DNA from: Bradyrhizobium sp. CB1717
GTDB taxonomy: Bacteria; Pseudomonadota; Alphaproteobacteria; Rhizobiales; Xanthobacteraceae
Direction: 5' to 3'
Assembly (NCBI RefSeq): GCF_029714325.1
Contig: NZ_CP121666.1
Location: 3,658,001 to 3,722,000 of the forward strand
Length of the DNA: 64,000 nucleotides
The translations under genes were made by a program, and so were the position numbers. Under the pieces are notes generated by a model. That model ran no database searches, was not told the DNA's origin, and worked only from the letters and a program-made list of their open reading frames with translations. Shown piece after piece: positions 8,644 through 17,532 of this stretch (within the stretch, counting starts at the first letter, position 1; every line of letters starts with the position of its first letter).

Positions 8644-10170
8644 ATGCTCGGACGCATCTTCACGGTCGGTGGTTACACGCTGCTCTCGCGGCTGACGGGG
8701 TTTGCCCGCGACATCATGCTCGCGGCGATTCTCGGCGCCGGCCCGGTGGCCGACGCCTTTTTCGTGGCGTTGCGGCTGCCCAATCATTTTCGCGCGATCT
8801 TCGCCGAGGGCGCCTTCAACGCCGCCTGGGTGCCGGCCTATGCGCATGTCCATGGCGAGAAGGGGGAGGCGGCGGCAAAACTGTTCGCCGACCGCATCTT
8901 CACCCTGCTGCTGGCCTCGCAGGTGCTGCTGCTGATCGTCGCCTGGCTGTTCATGCCGCAGGCCATGAGCATTCTGGCGCCAGGCTTTTCCGAGGATGCC
9001 GAGCAGCGCAAGCTCGCAATCGAGCTGACCCGGATCACCTTTCCCTATCTGCTGCTGATCACGCTGGTGACGCTCTATGGCGGCATGCTCAACGTGATGC
9101 AGCGCTTCGCGAGCGCCGCGGCCGCATCGATCTTCCTCAACGTCGCGATGATGATGACGCTGGCGGTTGCCGTCTGGTTTCCGACCGCGGGCCATGCCGC
9201 CGCCTGGGGCGTGCTGATCTCCGGCTTCCTGCAATATTTCCTGCTCGCAGGCGATCTCGCCCGTCATGGTGGCCTGCCGCGCTTTGCGCCGCTCAAGCTC
9301 GACGAAGACGTCCGCGGCTTCTTCAAGGCGCTGGGCCCGGCAACACTCGGCTCGATGGGCACGCAGGTCGCGCTGTTCGCCGACACCATCATCGCGACCT
9401 TCCTGCCCGCGGGCGCGCTGTCGGCGCTCTATTATGCCGACCGGCTCAACCAGCTCCCGATCGGCGTCATCGGCATCGCCATCGGCACGGTGCTGCTGCC
9501 GGAGATGTCGCGGCGGATCACGGCCAACGACCATGACGGCGCAATGAGGGCGCAGCGCCGCGCCTTCGATTTCACGCTGCTGTTCTCGGTGCCGTTCGTC
9601 GCAGCGTTTCTCACCGTGCCTGATGCGATCATGCGCGCGCTGTTCGCGCGCGGTGCGTTCTCCAAGGCCGACGCCGCCGCCGCCGGCGCCACGCTCGCGG
9701 CCTATGCCATCGGCCTGATCCCGTTCGTGCTGATCCGCAGCGCGGTCGCGACGTTCTACGCGCGCAAGGACACTGCCACGCCGGTGCGGGCCTCGCTGAC
9801 CGGCATCGCCGTCAACGTCGCACTGAAGGTCGCCTTGATGGGATCGCTGGCCCAGATCGGTCTTGCGCTGGCGACCGCCGTCGGGGTCTGGACCAATCTG
9901 TTGCTGGTGCTGTTCTTCGCCGTGCGGCGCGGCTTCCTCGTGCTGGACCGCGCCTGGCTGATGTCGATCGGCAAGTTCCTGCTGATCGGAATCATTCTGG
10001 CTGCGGCGTTCTGGTTGATCGCGCGTTTCAGCCATTCCATTCTGGGCTCGATGCACTTCCAGGACGAAGCGACGCTGGCCCTGCTCGCCGTCGGCGGCAC
10101 GATCGTCTACGCGCTCGCGATCCTCGTGCTGTTCGGCCGCAAGTGGCTGGTCTCACTGGTGCGCGGCTAG
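8644..10170 (+). CDS. murJ: Lipid II flippase MurJ (MviN)
   Basis: A 508-residue polytopic membrane protein of the MOP superfamily with about 14 hydrophobic helices. The N-terminus LLSRLTGFARDIMLAAILGAG and ADAFFVALRLPNHFRAIFAEGAFNAAWVP is the classic MurJ signature, carrying the arginines of the central cavity. QLPIGVIGIAIGTVLLPEMSR and the ARKDTATPVR loop are also conserved. It moves lipid II across the inner membrane for peptidoglycan synthesis and is normally essential. The gene is flanked upstream by the palindromic repeat. The gene often found next in related genomes, trpS, is not present here. Confidence 0.95.
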   Translation: MLGRIFTVGGYTLLSRLTGFARDIMLAAILGAGPVADAFFVALRLPNHFRAIFAEGAFNAAWVPAYAHVHGEKGEAAAKLFADRIFTLLLASQVLLLIVAWLFMPQAMSILAPGFSEDAEQRKLAIELTRITFPYLLLITLVTLYGGMLNVMQRFASAAAASIFLNVAMMMTLAVAVWFPTAGHAAAWGVLISGFLQYFLLAGDLARHGGLPRFAPLKLDEDVRGFFKALGPATLGSMGTQVALFADTIIATFLPAGALSALYYADRLNQLPIGVIGIAIGTVLLPEMSRRITANDHDGAMRAQRRAFDFTLLFSVPFVAAFLTVPDAIMRALFARGAFSKADAAAAGATLAAYAIGLIPFVLIRSAVATFYARKDTATPVRASLTGIAVNVALKVALMGSLAQIGLALATAVGVWTNLLLVLFFAVRRGFLVLDRAWLMSIGKFLLIGIILAAAFWLIARFSHSILGSMHFQDEATLALLAVGGTIVYALAILVLFGRKWLVSLVRG

Positions 10171-10222
10171 GCGCCGGAGTGAGGTGCTCGCCTCCAGGAT
10201 GCAGTCAGCCTCCGCACATCCC

Positions 10223-10251
10223 TTGATTTTATGCGATTGCCGTGGTAGTAA
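10223..10251 (+). promoter_or_regulatory. Possible promoter for the 25-codon ORF
   Basis: TTGATT (10223-10228) and TAGTAA (10246-10251) are separated by 17 bases. Transcription would begin about seven bases later, at or next to the ATG of the small ORF, implying a leaderless transcript. The -10 match is only moderate, so this is a weak prediction. Confidence 0.3.
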
Positions 10252-10257
10252 CGCCCC

Positions 10258-10335
10258 ATGATTAAATTGGTGCGCAAAGTCAACCTCTCGAACATGACCC
10301 GCTTTGGCTGGGCCGTGGAAGGAGTCGCGCGCTAG
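10258..10335 (+). CDS. Small ORF of 25 codons, leader peptide or small protein (uncertain)
   Basis: An ATG-to-TAG frame encoding a basic peptide with the core RKVNLSNMTRFGWAVEGVAR. There is no Shine-Dalgarno sequence in front. A strong rho-independent terminator begins 28 bases after its stop, and a DUF1127 gene starts 42 bases beyond that terminator, leaving almost no room for a separate promoter. The arrangement resembles either a transcribed small gene (leaderless peptide or sRNA) or a leader/attenuator ahead of the DUF1127 gene. I know no homologue, so coding status rests on position and on the terminator. Confidence 0.35.
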   Translation: MIKLVRKVNLSNMTRFGWAVEGVAR

Positions 10336-10363
10336 GAATTCGACGACGACACCTTTTCCACCA

Positions 10364-10392
10364 GGCCCCGCCGGCATCGGACGGGGCCTTTT
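10364..10392 (+). terminator. Rho-independent terminator
   Basis: The stem GGCCCCG / CGGGGCC with a short loop is followed by TTTT. It lies between the 25-codon ORF and the DUF1127 gene. Confidence 0.75.
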
Positions 10393-10434
10393 CATTGGCC
10401 ACGCTCCCTGCCGGCACAACAGCAGGAGCATCCG

Positions 10435-10704
10435 ATGCCACCACAATTGACGAACACCACGAGCGAGCCGGAGGTCGATGCCGCGCGGCTTCGCCTGGAC
10501 TTCTCCATCGCCTTGAGCCTGCTCGGGCGATATTGGCGCGCGTTCTGGCGCCAGCGATCACGAGTCACCTTGCACGATCTGAGCGACAGGGAGCTGATGG
10601 ATATCGGCCTGACGCGTGGCGAGATCGAGCACATCGCGCCCGAGCGTGCTATCGAAAGGCTGCGAGATCGCGCAGCGGATCTGTGGAGGCGCAGTGGGAT
10701 GTAA
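10435..10704 (+). CDS. DUF1127 domain protein
   Basis: An 89-residue basic protein. The C-terminal half contains LHDLSDRELMDIGLTRGEIEHI, the typical DUF1127 signature. The domain is common in alphaproteobacteria, and some small DUF1127 proteins have been linked to RNA turnover and to phosphate or stress physiology; whether that holds for this longer form is unknown. An AGGAG lies seven bases before the ATG. The only place for its promoter is inside or upstream of the terminator, so its expression may depend on read-through. Confidence 0.8.
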   Translation: MPPQLTNTTSEPEVDAARLRLDFSIALSLLGRYWRAFWRQRSRVTLHDLSDRELMDIGLTRGEIEHIAPERAIERLRDRAADLWRRSGM

Positions 10705-10903
10705 CTTCCTAAGGTGGGCGGCGTCTTCTTTTTGGCGGGCTCCTCAGGATGAGGTCGTGTTTCGCGGCGCAAACTAGACGGCATGGTGACGGGCGCGCGG
10801 CGCTTTCCCCGCCCGCGACCCATGCGCCTGCCCAAACCCATTTGCCTTGCCACTTTTTCCACGGCAATATGCCGGCAAAACAACCATAGGACGGGTTAAG
10901 ACA

Positions 10904-13213
10904 ATGGCGGCTCCCATCAAGTTCGGCGTTGGCCAAAGTGTGCTGCGCAAGGAGGATGACGCGCTCATCCGCGGCAAGGGCCGCTATACCGACGATTATG
11001 CGCCGCAGGCCGCGCTCCGCTGCTTGATGCTGCGCTCGCCGCATGCGCATGCCAAATACACCATCGATGCAGGCCGCGCCCGCGGCTTGCCCGGTGTCGC
11101 GCTGATCCTGACTGCGGATGACGTCAAGGATCTCGGCAATCTGCCCTGCCTTTTCAACCTCGAGACCGATCCGTTCACCGGCCCGCCTTACCCGATCCTC
11201 GCCAAGGACGAGGTGCGCCATGTCGGCGATTCCATCGCCTTCGTCGTCGCCGAGACCATCGACCAGGCCCGCGACGCGATCGAGGCGATCGAGGTCAAAT
11301 GGTCGCCGCTGCCGGCGGTGACCGGCGTCGTCAATGCCGTGAAGAAGGGCGCGCCGCAGGTCTGGCCGGACAAGGCCGGCAACGTGCTGTTCGATGTCTC
11401 GATCGGCGACAAGGCGGCGACGGAAGCTGCGTTCGCCAAGGCGCATGCGGTGGCCGAAATCTCCATCGTCAATCCGCGCGTGGTCGCGAGCTTCATGGAG
11501 ACGCGCGCGGCGGTCTGCGAATACGACGCCAAGCGCGACCATCTGACGCTGACGGTCGGCAGCCAGGGCAGCCACCGCCTGCGCGATATCCTGTGCCAGA
11601 ACGTGCTCAACATTCCCACCGACAAGATGCGGGTGATCTGCCCCGACGTCGGCGGCGGCTTTGGCACAAAACTGTTTCCGTACCGCGAATACGCGCTGAT
11701 GGCAGTTGCGGCGCGCAAGCTGAAGAAGGCGGTGAAGTGGGCTGCCGACCGCTCCGAGCATTTCATGGGCGATGCGCAGGGCCGCGACAACGTCACCACC
11801 GCGAAGATGGCGCTGACTGAAGACGGCAAGTTCCTCGCGATGGACTGCGACCTCATGGGCGACATGGGCGCGTATCTCTCGACCTTCGGGCCCTACATCC
11901 CGCATGGCGGCGCCGGCATGCTGCCGGGCCTCTACGACATCCAGGCCTTCCACTGCCGGGTGCGCACCATCTTCACCCATAGCGTGCCAGTCGATGCCTA
12001 TCGCGGCGCGGGTCGTCCTGAGGCAGCCTATGTCATCGAGCGTCTCGTCGATGCCTGCGCGCGAAAACTCGACATGACGCCGGACGCCATCCGCCGCAAG
12101 AACTTCATCCAGCCGAAGGCGCTGCCTTACAAGACGGCCACCGGCAAGGTCTACGATTCCGGCGACTTTGCCGCGCATCTCAAGCGCGCGATGGAGATCG
12201 CGGAATGGAAGGAGTTTCCCAAGCGGGCCAAGGCGGCCAAGAAGGGCGGCCTGATCCGCGGCATCGGGCTCGCGAGCTATGTCGAGATCTGTGGTGTGAT
12301 GGGTGAGGAGACGGCCAATGTCCGCCTCGATCCCAATGGCGACGTCACCGTCCTCATCGGCACACAGTCGAGCGGGCAGGGCCACCAGACCGCCTATGCG
12401 CAGATCGTCGCCGAGCAGTTCGGCCTGCCGCCCGAGCGTGTGCATATCCGCCAGGGCGATACTGACGAGATCGCAACGGGGCTTGGCACCGGCGGTTCGG
12501 CCTCGATTCCCACCGGCGGCGTCTGCGTGGAGCGCGCTGCCGGAGATCTGGGCAAGAAGTTGAAGGAGCTTGCAGCGCAGGCGCTGGAAGCGAGCGCCGG
12601 CGACCTCGAGATCACCGACGGTGTGGTCCGCATTTCGGGCACTGACCGTTCGGTCTCGTTCGCCGATCTCGCCAAGCGGCCCGGCGTCGATCCGGCCAAG
12701 CTGAATGGCAGCGCGACCTTTGCCAGCGCCGACGGCACCTATCCGAACGGCACGCATCTGGCGGAGGTCGAGATCGATCCGGCTACCGGCATCATCAAGA
12801 TCGTCAACTACGTGATCGTCGACGATTTCGGCAAGACGCTCAATCCACTGCTTTTGGCGGGCCAGGTGCATGGCGGCGCCATGCAGGGCATCGGCCAGGC
12901 GCTGATGGAGCAGGTGGTCTATGGCGCGGGCGACGGGCAGCTCATCACCGCGACCTTCATGGACTACGCGCTGCCGCGCGCGGCCGATGGTCCCGCCTTC
13001 GTGTTCGAGACGGCCAACGTTCCCTGCAAGACCAATCCGCTGGGGGTGAAGGGGGCGGGCGAGGCCGGCGCCATCGGCTCCTGCCCGGCCATCGTCAACG
13101 CCATCGTCGACGCCCTCTGGCGCGAATACAAGATCGACCACATCGACATGCCGGCAACGCCGGAGCGGGTGTGGATCGCCATCAACGAGCACCATCGCCG
13201 CCACAGCCTCTAA
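10904..13213 (+). CDS. Xanthine dehydrogenase/CO dehydrogenase-family molybdopterin-binding subunit (CoxL-like, form II type)
   Basis: A 769-residue large subunit of a molybdenum hydroxylase. Visible signatures: RGKGRYTDDY at the N-terminus, PDVGGGFGTK, the AYRGAGRPEA active-site loop (about residues 365-374), which marks form II or related hydroxylases rather than true CO dehydrogenase, IGTQSSGQGHQTAYAQI, and the GVKGAGEAG motif with the catalytic glutamate at about residue 720. Such subunits normally work with FAD and 2Fe-2S subunits, but neither is adjacent. The ATG before AAPIKFGVGQ was chosen because family members begin just before this sequence. The substrate is unknown (aldehydes or aromatic heterocycles are typical). 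A cytochrome c-prime follows. Confidence 0.88.
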   Translation: MAAPIKFGVGQSVLRKEDDALIRGKGRYTDDYAPQAALRCLMLRSPHAHAKYTIDAGRARGLPGVALILTADDVKDLGNLPCLFNLETDPFTGPPYPILAKDEVRHVGDSIAFVVAETIDQARDAIEAIEVKWSPLPAVTGVVNAVKKGAPQVWPDKAGNVLFDVSIGDKAATEAAFAKAHAVAEISIVNPRVVASFMETRAAVCEYDAKRDHLTLTVGSQGSHRLRDILCQNVLNIPTDKMRVICPDVGGGFGTKLFPYREYALMAVAARKLKKAVKWAADRSEHFMGDAQGRDNVTTAKMALTEDGKFLAMDCDLMGDMGAYLSTFGPYIPHGGAGMLPGLYDIQAFHCRVRTIFTHSVPVDAYRGAGRPEAAYVIERLVDACARKLDMTPDAIRRKNFIQPKALPYKTATGKVYDSGDFAAHLKRAMEIAEWKEFPKRAKAAKKGGLIRGIGLASYVEICGVMGEETANVRLDPNGDVTVLIGTQSSGQGHQTAYAQIVAEQFGLPPERVHIRQGDTDEIATGLGTGGSASIPTGGVCVERAAGDLGKKLKELAAQALEASAGDLEITDGVVRISGTDRSVSFADLAKRPGVDPAKLNGSATFASADGTYPNGTHLAEVEIDPATGIIKIVNYVIVDDFGKTLNPLLLAGQVHGGAMQGIGQALMEQVVYGAGDGQLITATFMDYALPRAADGPAFVFETANVPCKTNPLGVKGAGEAGAIGSCPAIVNAIVDALWREYKIDHIDMPATPERVWIAINEHHRRHSL

Positions 13214-13341
13214 AACCCGATCTCCGCGCGCACGGGAATAAACGCGCCGCGCGGGGTTCTACCCATGATGGGGTCCCGGCTTCCCGTGAAGCCGGTGAAG
13301 TCTCATTCCCTGAACGTCTCGAGAGCCGGAGAAACGGACCA

Positions 13342-13791
13342 ATGAAACGGACGATGATTGTCGCGGGCGCCCTCCTGCTGGGCGCGGGCGCCGTGATGGC
13401 GCAACAGGAGATTGCCGTCCAGCAGGACAATCTGATGCGCTCGATCGCCAAGAACCAGTATGGCGTCATCCAGAAGATGACGAAGGGCGATATCCCCTTC
13501 GACCAGAAGGCGGCCGATCACGCCATCGCCAACATCGAGGCCGATGTTGCCAAGATCGCCAAGACCTTCGAGGTCAATCCCAAGCAGGACGTCGTCAACG
13601 CGACCTATGGCGCCTCGCCGAAGGTCTGGCAGAACAAGGCCGATTTCGACTCCAAGATCCCGCCGGTGCAGAAGGCGATCGCCGACGTCAAGGGCAAGAT
13701 CACCGACGTCGCGAGCCTGAAGGCGGCCTACACCGCGATCAACGACCGCTGCACCGATTGTCACGAAACCTATCGCCTGAAGTTGAAATAA
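13342..13791 (+). CDS. Cytochrome c-prime family protein (class II c-type, c556-like)
   Basis: A 149-residue precursor. An N-terminal signal peptide (MKRTMIVAGALLLGAGAVMA, cleaved before QQE) is followed by a four-helix-bundle-type sequence with the conserved NQYGVIQKMTKGD region and a single C-terminal heme motif CTDCH at about residues 137-141, as in cytochromes c-prime and c556. It should be periplasmic with one covalently bound heme. A GGAGA ribosome-binding site precedes the ATG. The gene follows the lone molybdenum hydroxylase subunit in the same direction after 128 bases, so it may be that enzyme's electron acceptor, but this is inference only. Confidence 0.9.
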   Translation: MKRTMIVAGALLLGAGAVMAQQEIAVQQDNLMRSIAKNQYGVIQKMTKGDIPFDQKAADHAIANIEADVAKIAKTFEVNPKQDVVNATYGASPKVWQNKADFDSKIPPVQKAIADVKGKITDVASLKAAYTAINDRCTDCHETYRLKLK

Positions 13792-13808
13792 CCGGGCGAA
13801 GTTCGTTT

Positions 13809-13896
13809 GTAGCCCGGATGGAGCGCAGCGTAATCCGGGAAGCCTGCGTGACTTGATGGACCTGTCCCGGAGTGCGCTCCGCTTCATCCGGGCTAC
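13809..13896. repeat. Palindromic repeat, GTAGCCCGGATG family, copy 1
   Basis: The arm GTAGCCCGGATGGAGCGCAG is mirrored by TGCGCTCCGCTTCATCCGGGCTAC, giving a long hairpin. It sits just after the cytochrome gene. The family is widespread between genes in Bradyrhizobium-like genomes. Confidence 0.85.
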
Positions 13897-13935
13897 TAAG
13901 GCGGTTGCGAAAGCAGCCGCTTTTTTGTTGCGTCA

Positions 13936-14014
13936 TAGCTCGGATGAGCGAAGCGATATCCGGGGAGCCTTAGCTGATAGTCTGTCCCGGATGTCGCTTC
14001 GCTCATCCGGGCTA
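13936..14014. repeat. Palindromic repeat, GTAGCCCGGATG family, copy 2
   Basis: The arms TAGCTCGGATGAGCGAAGCG and CGCTTCGCTCATCCGGGCTA pair with few mismatches. It lies 40 bases after copy 1 in the same 413-base intergenic space. A perfect seven-base dyad GACTCAT/ATGAGTC (14018-14024, 14034-14040) follows; the rest up to the next start shows nothing recognisable. Confidence 0.85.
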
Positions 14015-14204
14015 CATGACTCATAACCAGCCAATGAGTCGGCCCGCAGAAATTCTGTGCGCAAGGCCTGACGGATCGCCGTGAGAGCGGCTATCTTTGT
14101 GCCAACGGCCGTGCGCTGACACGAGTCGACGCATCTCGCTCCCGACTGCTTCATGACGTCAGGAGTTCCAACGCGCGGCGAGCATCAGAACAGCGAGACA
14201 GGCC

Positions 14205-15488
14205 ATGGCAAAACCGTTCCCGTCGAAGACCCATATCGGCAACCATATGCTGCATCCGGAAACCCTGATGCTGACCTATGGCTATGATCCGCAATTGTCG
14301 GAAGGCGCCATCAAGCCGCCGGTGTTCCTGACCTCGACCTTCGTGTTCAAGACCGCCGAAGACGGGCAGGACTTCTTCGATTACGTCGCCGGCCGGCGCG
14401 AGCCGCCGGAAGGCATGGGCGCGGGCCTGGTCTATTCGCGCTTCAACCACCCCAACAGCGAGATCGTCGAGGACCGGCTCGCGGTCTATGAGCGCACCGA
14501 AAGCTGCGCGCTGTTCTCGTCGGGCATGGCGGCCATCGCGACCACGATCCTCGCCTTCGTCCGTCCCGGCGACGTCATCCTGCACTCCCAGCCGCTCTAT
14601 GGCGGCACGGAAACGCTTCTGACGAACACGCTTGCGCGCCTGTCGATCGGCGCGGTCGGCTTTGCCGACGGCATCGATGAAGCCTCCGTCAGGCAGGCCG
14701 CGGAGGAGGCGATGGGCAAGGGGCGGGTTTCGATGATCCTGATCGAGACCCCGGCCAATCCGACCAACGGCCTCGTCGACATCGCGATGATCCGCCGCAT
14801 CGCCGATTCCATCGGCAAGTCCCAGGGACACACGCCGATCATCGCCTGCGACAACACGCTGCTCGGCCCGGTGTTTCAGCGGCCGATCGAGCACGGCGCG
14901 GACCTGTCGCTGTATTCGCTGACGAAATATGTCGGCGGCCATTCCGACCTGATCGCGGGCGCCGCGCTCGGATCGAAGGCGATCATGAAGGGCATCAAGG
15001 CGCTGCGCGGCGCCATCGGCACCCAGCTCGATCCGCATTCGTGCTGGATGATCAACCGCTCATTGGAGACGCTGAGCCTGCGCATGGAAAAGGCGGATGC
15101 GAATGCGCGCCTGGTGGCGAGCTATCTGCGCGACCATCCAAAAGTCGCCAAAGTCCACTATCTCGGTCATCACGAGCAGGACTCAGCCTTGGGCCGCGTG
15201 TTCGCGCGGCAATGCCTGGGGGCGGGATCGACCTTCTCGTTCGACATCGTCGGCGGCAAGGAGGCGGCGGTGAAATTCCTCAATGCGCTGCAGATACTCA
15301 AGCTGGCGGTGAGCCTTGGCGGCACCGAGTCGCTCGCGAGCCTGCCCGCGACCATGACCCATTCCGGCGTACCCGCCGACATCCGCCAAAAGATCGGCGT
15401 GCTCGATTCCACGATCCGGCTGTCGATCGGGATCGAGAACCCGTCGGATCTGATCGCAGACCTCGCCCAGGCGCTGAATGCGACTTGA
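14205..15488 (+). CDS. Cystathionine gamma-synthase / methionine gamma-lyase family PLP enzyme
   Basis: A 427-residue Cys/Met-metabolism PLP enzyme. Visible are [17 protein letters not shown] with the phosphate-binding Tyr/Arg, SSGMAAI, the aspartate loop [14 protein letters not shown] and the PLP lysine in [11 protein letters not shown] (about K241), then [16 protein letters not shown] with the substrate-carboxylate region. The family covers cystathionine gamma-synthase, beta/gamma-lyases and O-acetylhomoserine sulfhydrylases; the residues seen do not separate these. The N-terminal [20 protein letters not shown] extension and the REPPEGMG insertion are features I associate with a rhizobial subgroup. 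It converges on the next small gene with a nine-base gap. Confidence 0.88.
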   Translation: MAKPFPSKTHIGNHMLHPETLMLTYGYDPQLSEGAIKPPVFLTSTFVFKTAEDGQDFFDYVAGRREPPEGMGAGLVYSRFNHPNSEIVEDRLAVYERTESCALFSSGMAAIATTILAFVRPGDVILHSQPLYGGTETLLTNTLARLSIGAVGFADGIDEASVRQAAEEAMGKGRVSMILIETPANPTNGLVDIAMIRRIADSIGKSQGHTPIIACDNTLLGPVFQRPIEHGADLSLYSLTKYVGGHSDLIAGAALGSKAIMKGIKALRGAIGTQLDPHSCWMINRSLETLSLRMEKADANARLVASYLRDHPKVAKVHYLGHHEQDSALGRVFARQCLGAGSTFSFDIVGGKEAAVKFLNALQILKLAVSLGGTESLASLPATMTHSGVPADIRQKIGVLDSTIRLSIGIENPSDLIADLAQALNAT

Positions 15489-15497
15489 GCGGGGGGA

Positions 15498-15872
15498 TCA
15501 AAGCGGATTGGACGCGCGGCATGCCGACATGATCGCCGCGGCAGCCTCGTTGCTCTGCGCGCCCGAGAGCTGCCGCACGAGGCAGATGTAATAGCCCTTG
15601 CTGGATGCGTTCAGCAGGGAATCGCCGTTGACGACGAGCCAGTTGCAGGCGGAGCGGATGTACTGCACGGCAAGGGGCGAGCGCGTGTCGCGGATGGCGG
15701 ACAGCTCGCATTGAGCCTGCTTTTCCATGTCGCTTTGCGCAACGACCGGCCCGGAGGAGGAAAGCAACGCTCCGGCGACGATGAGGCCTGCCAGAACGTA
15801 CAATGGCCCGCGCGCCGATCGTCTGATGCTCGCGTTGTCGGGCCGATCGAGAACGCTGGAAACGAACCGCAC
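15498..15872 (-). CDS. Small exported hypothetical protein
   Basis: About 124 residues if the GTG at the start given is used; no ATG occurs upstream of the hydrophobic segment, so the start is uncertain. The N-terminal part (GPLYVLAGLIVAGALLSSSG, then VVAQSDME) looks like a signal peptide cut after VVAQ or VVA. The mature part of roughly 75 residues has four cysteines, in CELSAIRD, SACNWLVV, YICLVRQ and SACRASNPL, which could form two disulfides. I do not recognise the family. It is convergent with the PLP enzyme. Confidence 0.6.
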   Translation of the reverse strand: MRFVSSVLDRPDNASIRRSARGPLYVLAGLIVAGALLSSSGPVVAQSDMEKQAQCELSAIRDTRSPLAVQYIRSACNWLVVNGDSLLNASSKGYYICLVRQLSGAQSNEAAAAIMSACRASNPL

Positions 15873-16033
15873 GGTGCCACTCTGGAAATTGGTGAGGCCG
15901 AAGTTTACGGCGGAACGCGCGAGGCTGGCAAGGCACAAGCGCGGACTGCCGGAGCGGCCTCCGCCGCGAATCGAAAAGGCCGGACGCTCCCTCCTTGCGT
16001 CCGGCCTTTCCGCGACGAAGCCGCGCTTTCGCG

Positions 16034-16453
16034 TTACTTCATCACCTGGCCGCGGATCTCGCCGCCCGGGTTCGCCGCCGTGTGGATGTTGATATAGTAC
16101 TTGCCGCCGAGCAGGTCGGCGGCCTGCGCGTCGGTGAGCGTCGCTTCGCCCTTGACCGGGCTCGAGCCCGCATTGGCGATCGGGACCGCAACGCCGGCGT
16201 TCTTGCCGGCCTCGGCGGGGCCGTGGAAATGGGCGGCGGTGGCAGGACCGGAGAGCCCGGAATAGTTGACGGTCCACGACAGCTTCTTGCTGGCGGCGTC
16301 ATAGTCGAGCTCGGCCGTTCCGGTGGCGCTGCTGGTGTTGGCGGGCACTTCGGATTTGCCGTCCAGTGTCGCCTTCAGTTTCTCCGCGCTGGCCGGGGCG
16401 GCGAAGGCAACGGCAGCTCCGAGTGCCAGTGTGGCAAAAACGGCTTTGGTCAT
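16034..16453 (-). CDS. CHRD-domain exported protein
   Basis: A 139-residue precursor. A signal peptide (MTKAVFATLALGAAVAFAAP, cut after ASA) is followed by a single CHRD domain covering most of the protein: LDGKSEVPANTSSATG, TVNYSGLSGPATAAHFHG and YYINIHTAANPGGEIRGQV are its hallmark strands. CHRD domains, first seen in chordin, are beta-sheet domains of unknown function in bacterial secreted proteins. The gene is divergent from the diheme cytochrome gene and the 154 bases between them must hold both promoters. A GGGAGAG ribosome-binding site precedes the ATG. Confidence 0.92.
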   Translation of the reverse strand: MTKAVFATLALGAAVAFAAPASAEKLKATLDGKSEVPANTSSATGTAELDYDAASKKLSWTVNYSGLSGPATAAHFHGPAEAGKNAGVAVPIANAGSSPVKGEATLTDAQAADLLGGKYYINIHTAANPGGEIRGQVMK

Positions 16454-16607
16454 GAGTCTCTCCCTGTTGACGCCTGATTGCTGTGAACTTCCAAACAGTA
16501 CGTCTTTCAGTTTATTCCCGTATTACAGCCGGACCATTTAAAATATTCGTGGCTGGATCGGGCGCGGCATGACCCTTAAGTTCGCGCGCTCACGATGGAA
16601 TGATTGA

Positions 16608-17531
16608 ATGCTGCGACGAACACTACTTGCCGCCCTGATTGCCGCCGTCGCGGCTTTCGGCCTCTATTGGTGGTTGACCGCCCCGGCGGCGCTGGCCGAG
16701 CCGGCACCGACACGCAAGCCCGATCTCGCCAACGGGCAGGAGCTGTTCAATGCCGGCGGTTGCTCGTCCTGTCATGCGGTGCCCAATCAGCCCGATCGGC
16801 TGCGGCTCGGCGGTGGCCTGGCGCTCGGCTCGCCGTTCGGGACGTTCTACGTCCCCAATATTTCCCCCGATCCGGCCGACGGGATCGGCCGGTGGAGCGA
16901 GGCTGATTTCGTCAACGCCGTGATGCGCGGCATCTCGCCCGAGGGCACGCACTACTTCCCGGCGTTTCCCTACACGTCCTACCATCTGGCAAAGATCGAC
17001 GACGTCCGCGATGTCTTCGCCTATCTGAAGACGCTGCCGCCGGTATCAGGCAGAGTGCGCGACCACGCGCTGCCGTTTCCGTTCAACATCCGCCGCAATG
17101 TCGGCATCTGGAAGCTGCTGTTCATGGACACCGGGCCGTTCGTCGCGGACGCTGCTCGCTCGCCGCAATGGAATCGCGGCGCCTATCTCGTGAACGGTTT
17201 CGGCCATTGCGCCGAATGCCACAGCCCGCGCAATCTGCTCGGCGGCATCATCACGGCGCAGCGCTTTGCCGGCGGCCCCAGTCCGGAAGGCGAGGGCTGG
17301 GTGCCGAACATCACCCAGCAGGGCATCGGCAGCTGGAGCGAGAAGGATATCGCCGATTTCCTCGAGACAGGCGACATGCCCGAGGGCGACAGCGCCTCGG
17401 GCGCGATGCGGCCGGTGATCAAGAACCTGGCGCAGGTAACCGCGGAAGATCGCGCCGCGATGGCCGCTTATCTGAAGTCGCTGCCACCGGTACAGGGACC
17501 GACGCCGCCCAAGAAGAAGGAGGGCGGCTAA
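16608..17531 (+). CDS. Diheme c-type cytochrome (alcohol-dehydrogenase cytochrome subunit-like)
   Basis: A 307-residue protein with an N-terminal signal or anchor (LLAALIAAVAAFGLYWWLTA) and two cytochrome c domains, each with one CxxCH motif: CSSCH at about residue 57 and CAECH at about 203. Segments such as VPNISPDPADGIGRWSEADF and VPNITQQGIGSWSEKDIADF repeat between the two halves, showing internal duplication; this arrangement is typical of the cytochrome subunits of membrane alcohol and sugar dehydrogenases. The C-terminus is proline/lysine-rich. No dehydrogenase lies next to it, so its electron donor is unknown. Confidence 0.9.
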   Translation: MLRRTLLAALIAAVAAFGLYWWLTAPAALAEPAPTRKPDLANGQELFNAGGCSSCHAVPNQPDRLRLGGGLALGSPFGTFYVPNISPDPADGIGRWSEADFVNAVMRGISPEGTHYFPAFPYTSYHLAKIDDVRDVFAYLKTLPPVSGRVRDHALPFPFNIRRNVGIWKLLFMDTGPFVADAARSPQWNRGAYLVNGFGHCAECHSPRNLLGGIITAQRFAGGPSPEGEGWVPNITQQGIGSWSEKDIADFLETGDMPEGDSASGAMRPVIKNLAQVTAEDRAAMAAYLKSLPPVQGPTPPKKKEGG

Positions 17532-17532
17532 A

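Noticed and set aside
10709..13204. Minus-strand open frame of 831 codons
   Set aside because: Antisense shadow of the molybdenum hydroxylase gene, Arg/His/Asp-rich without motifs.
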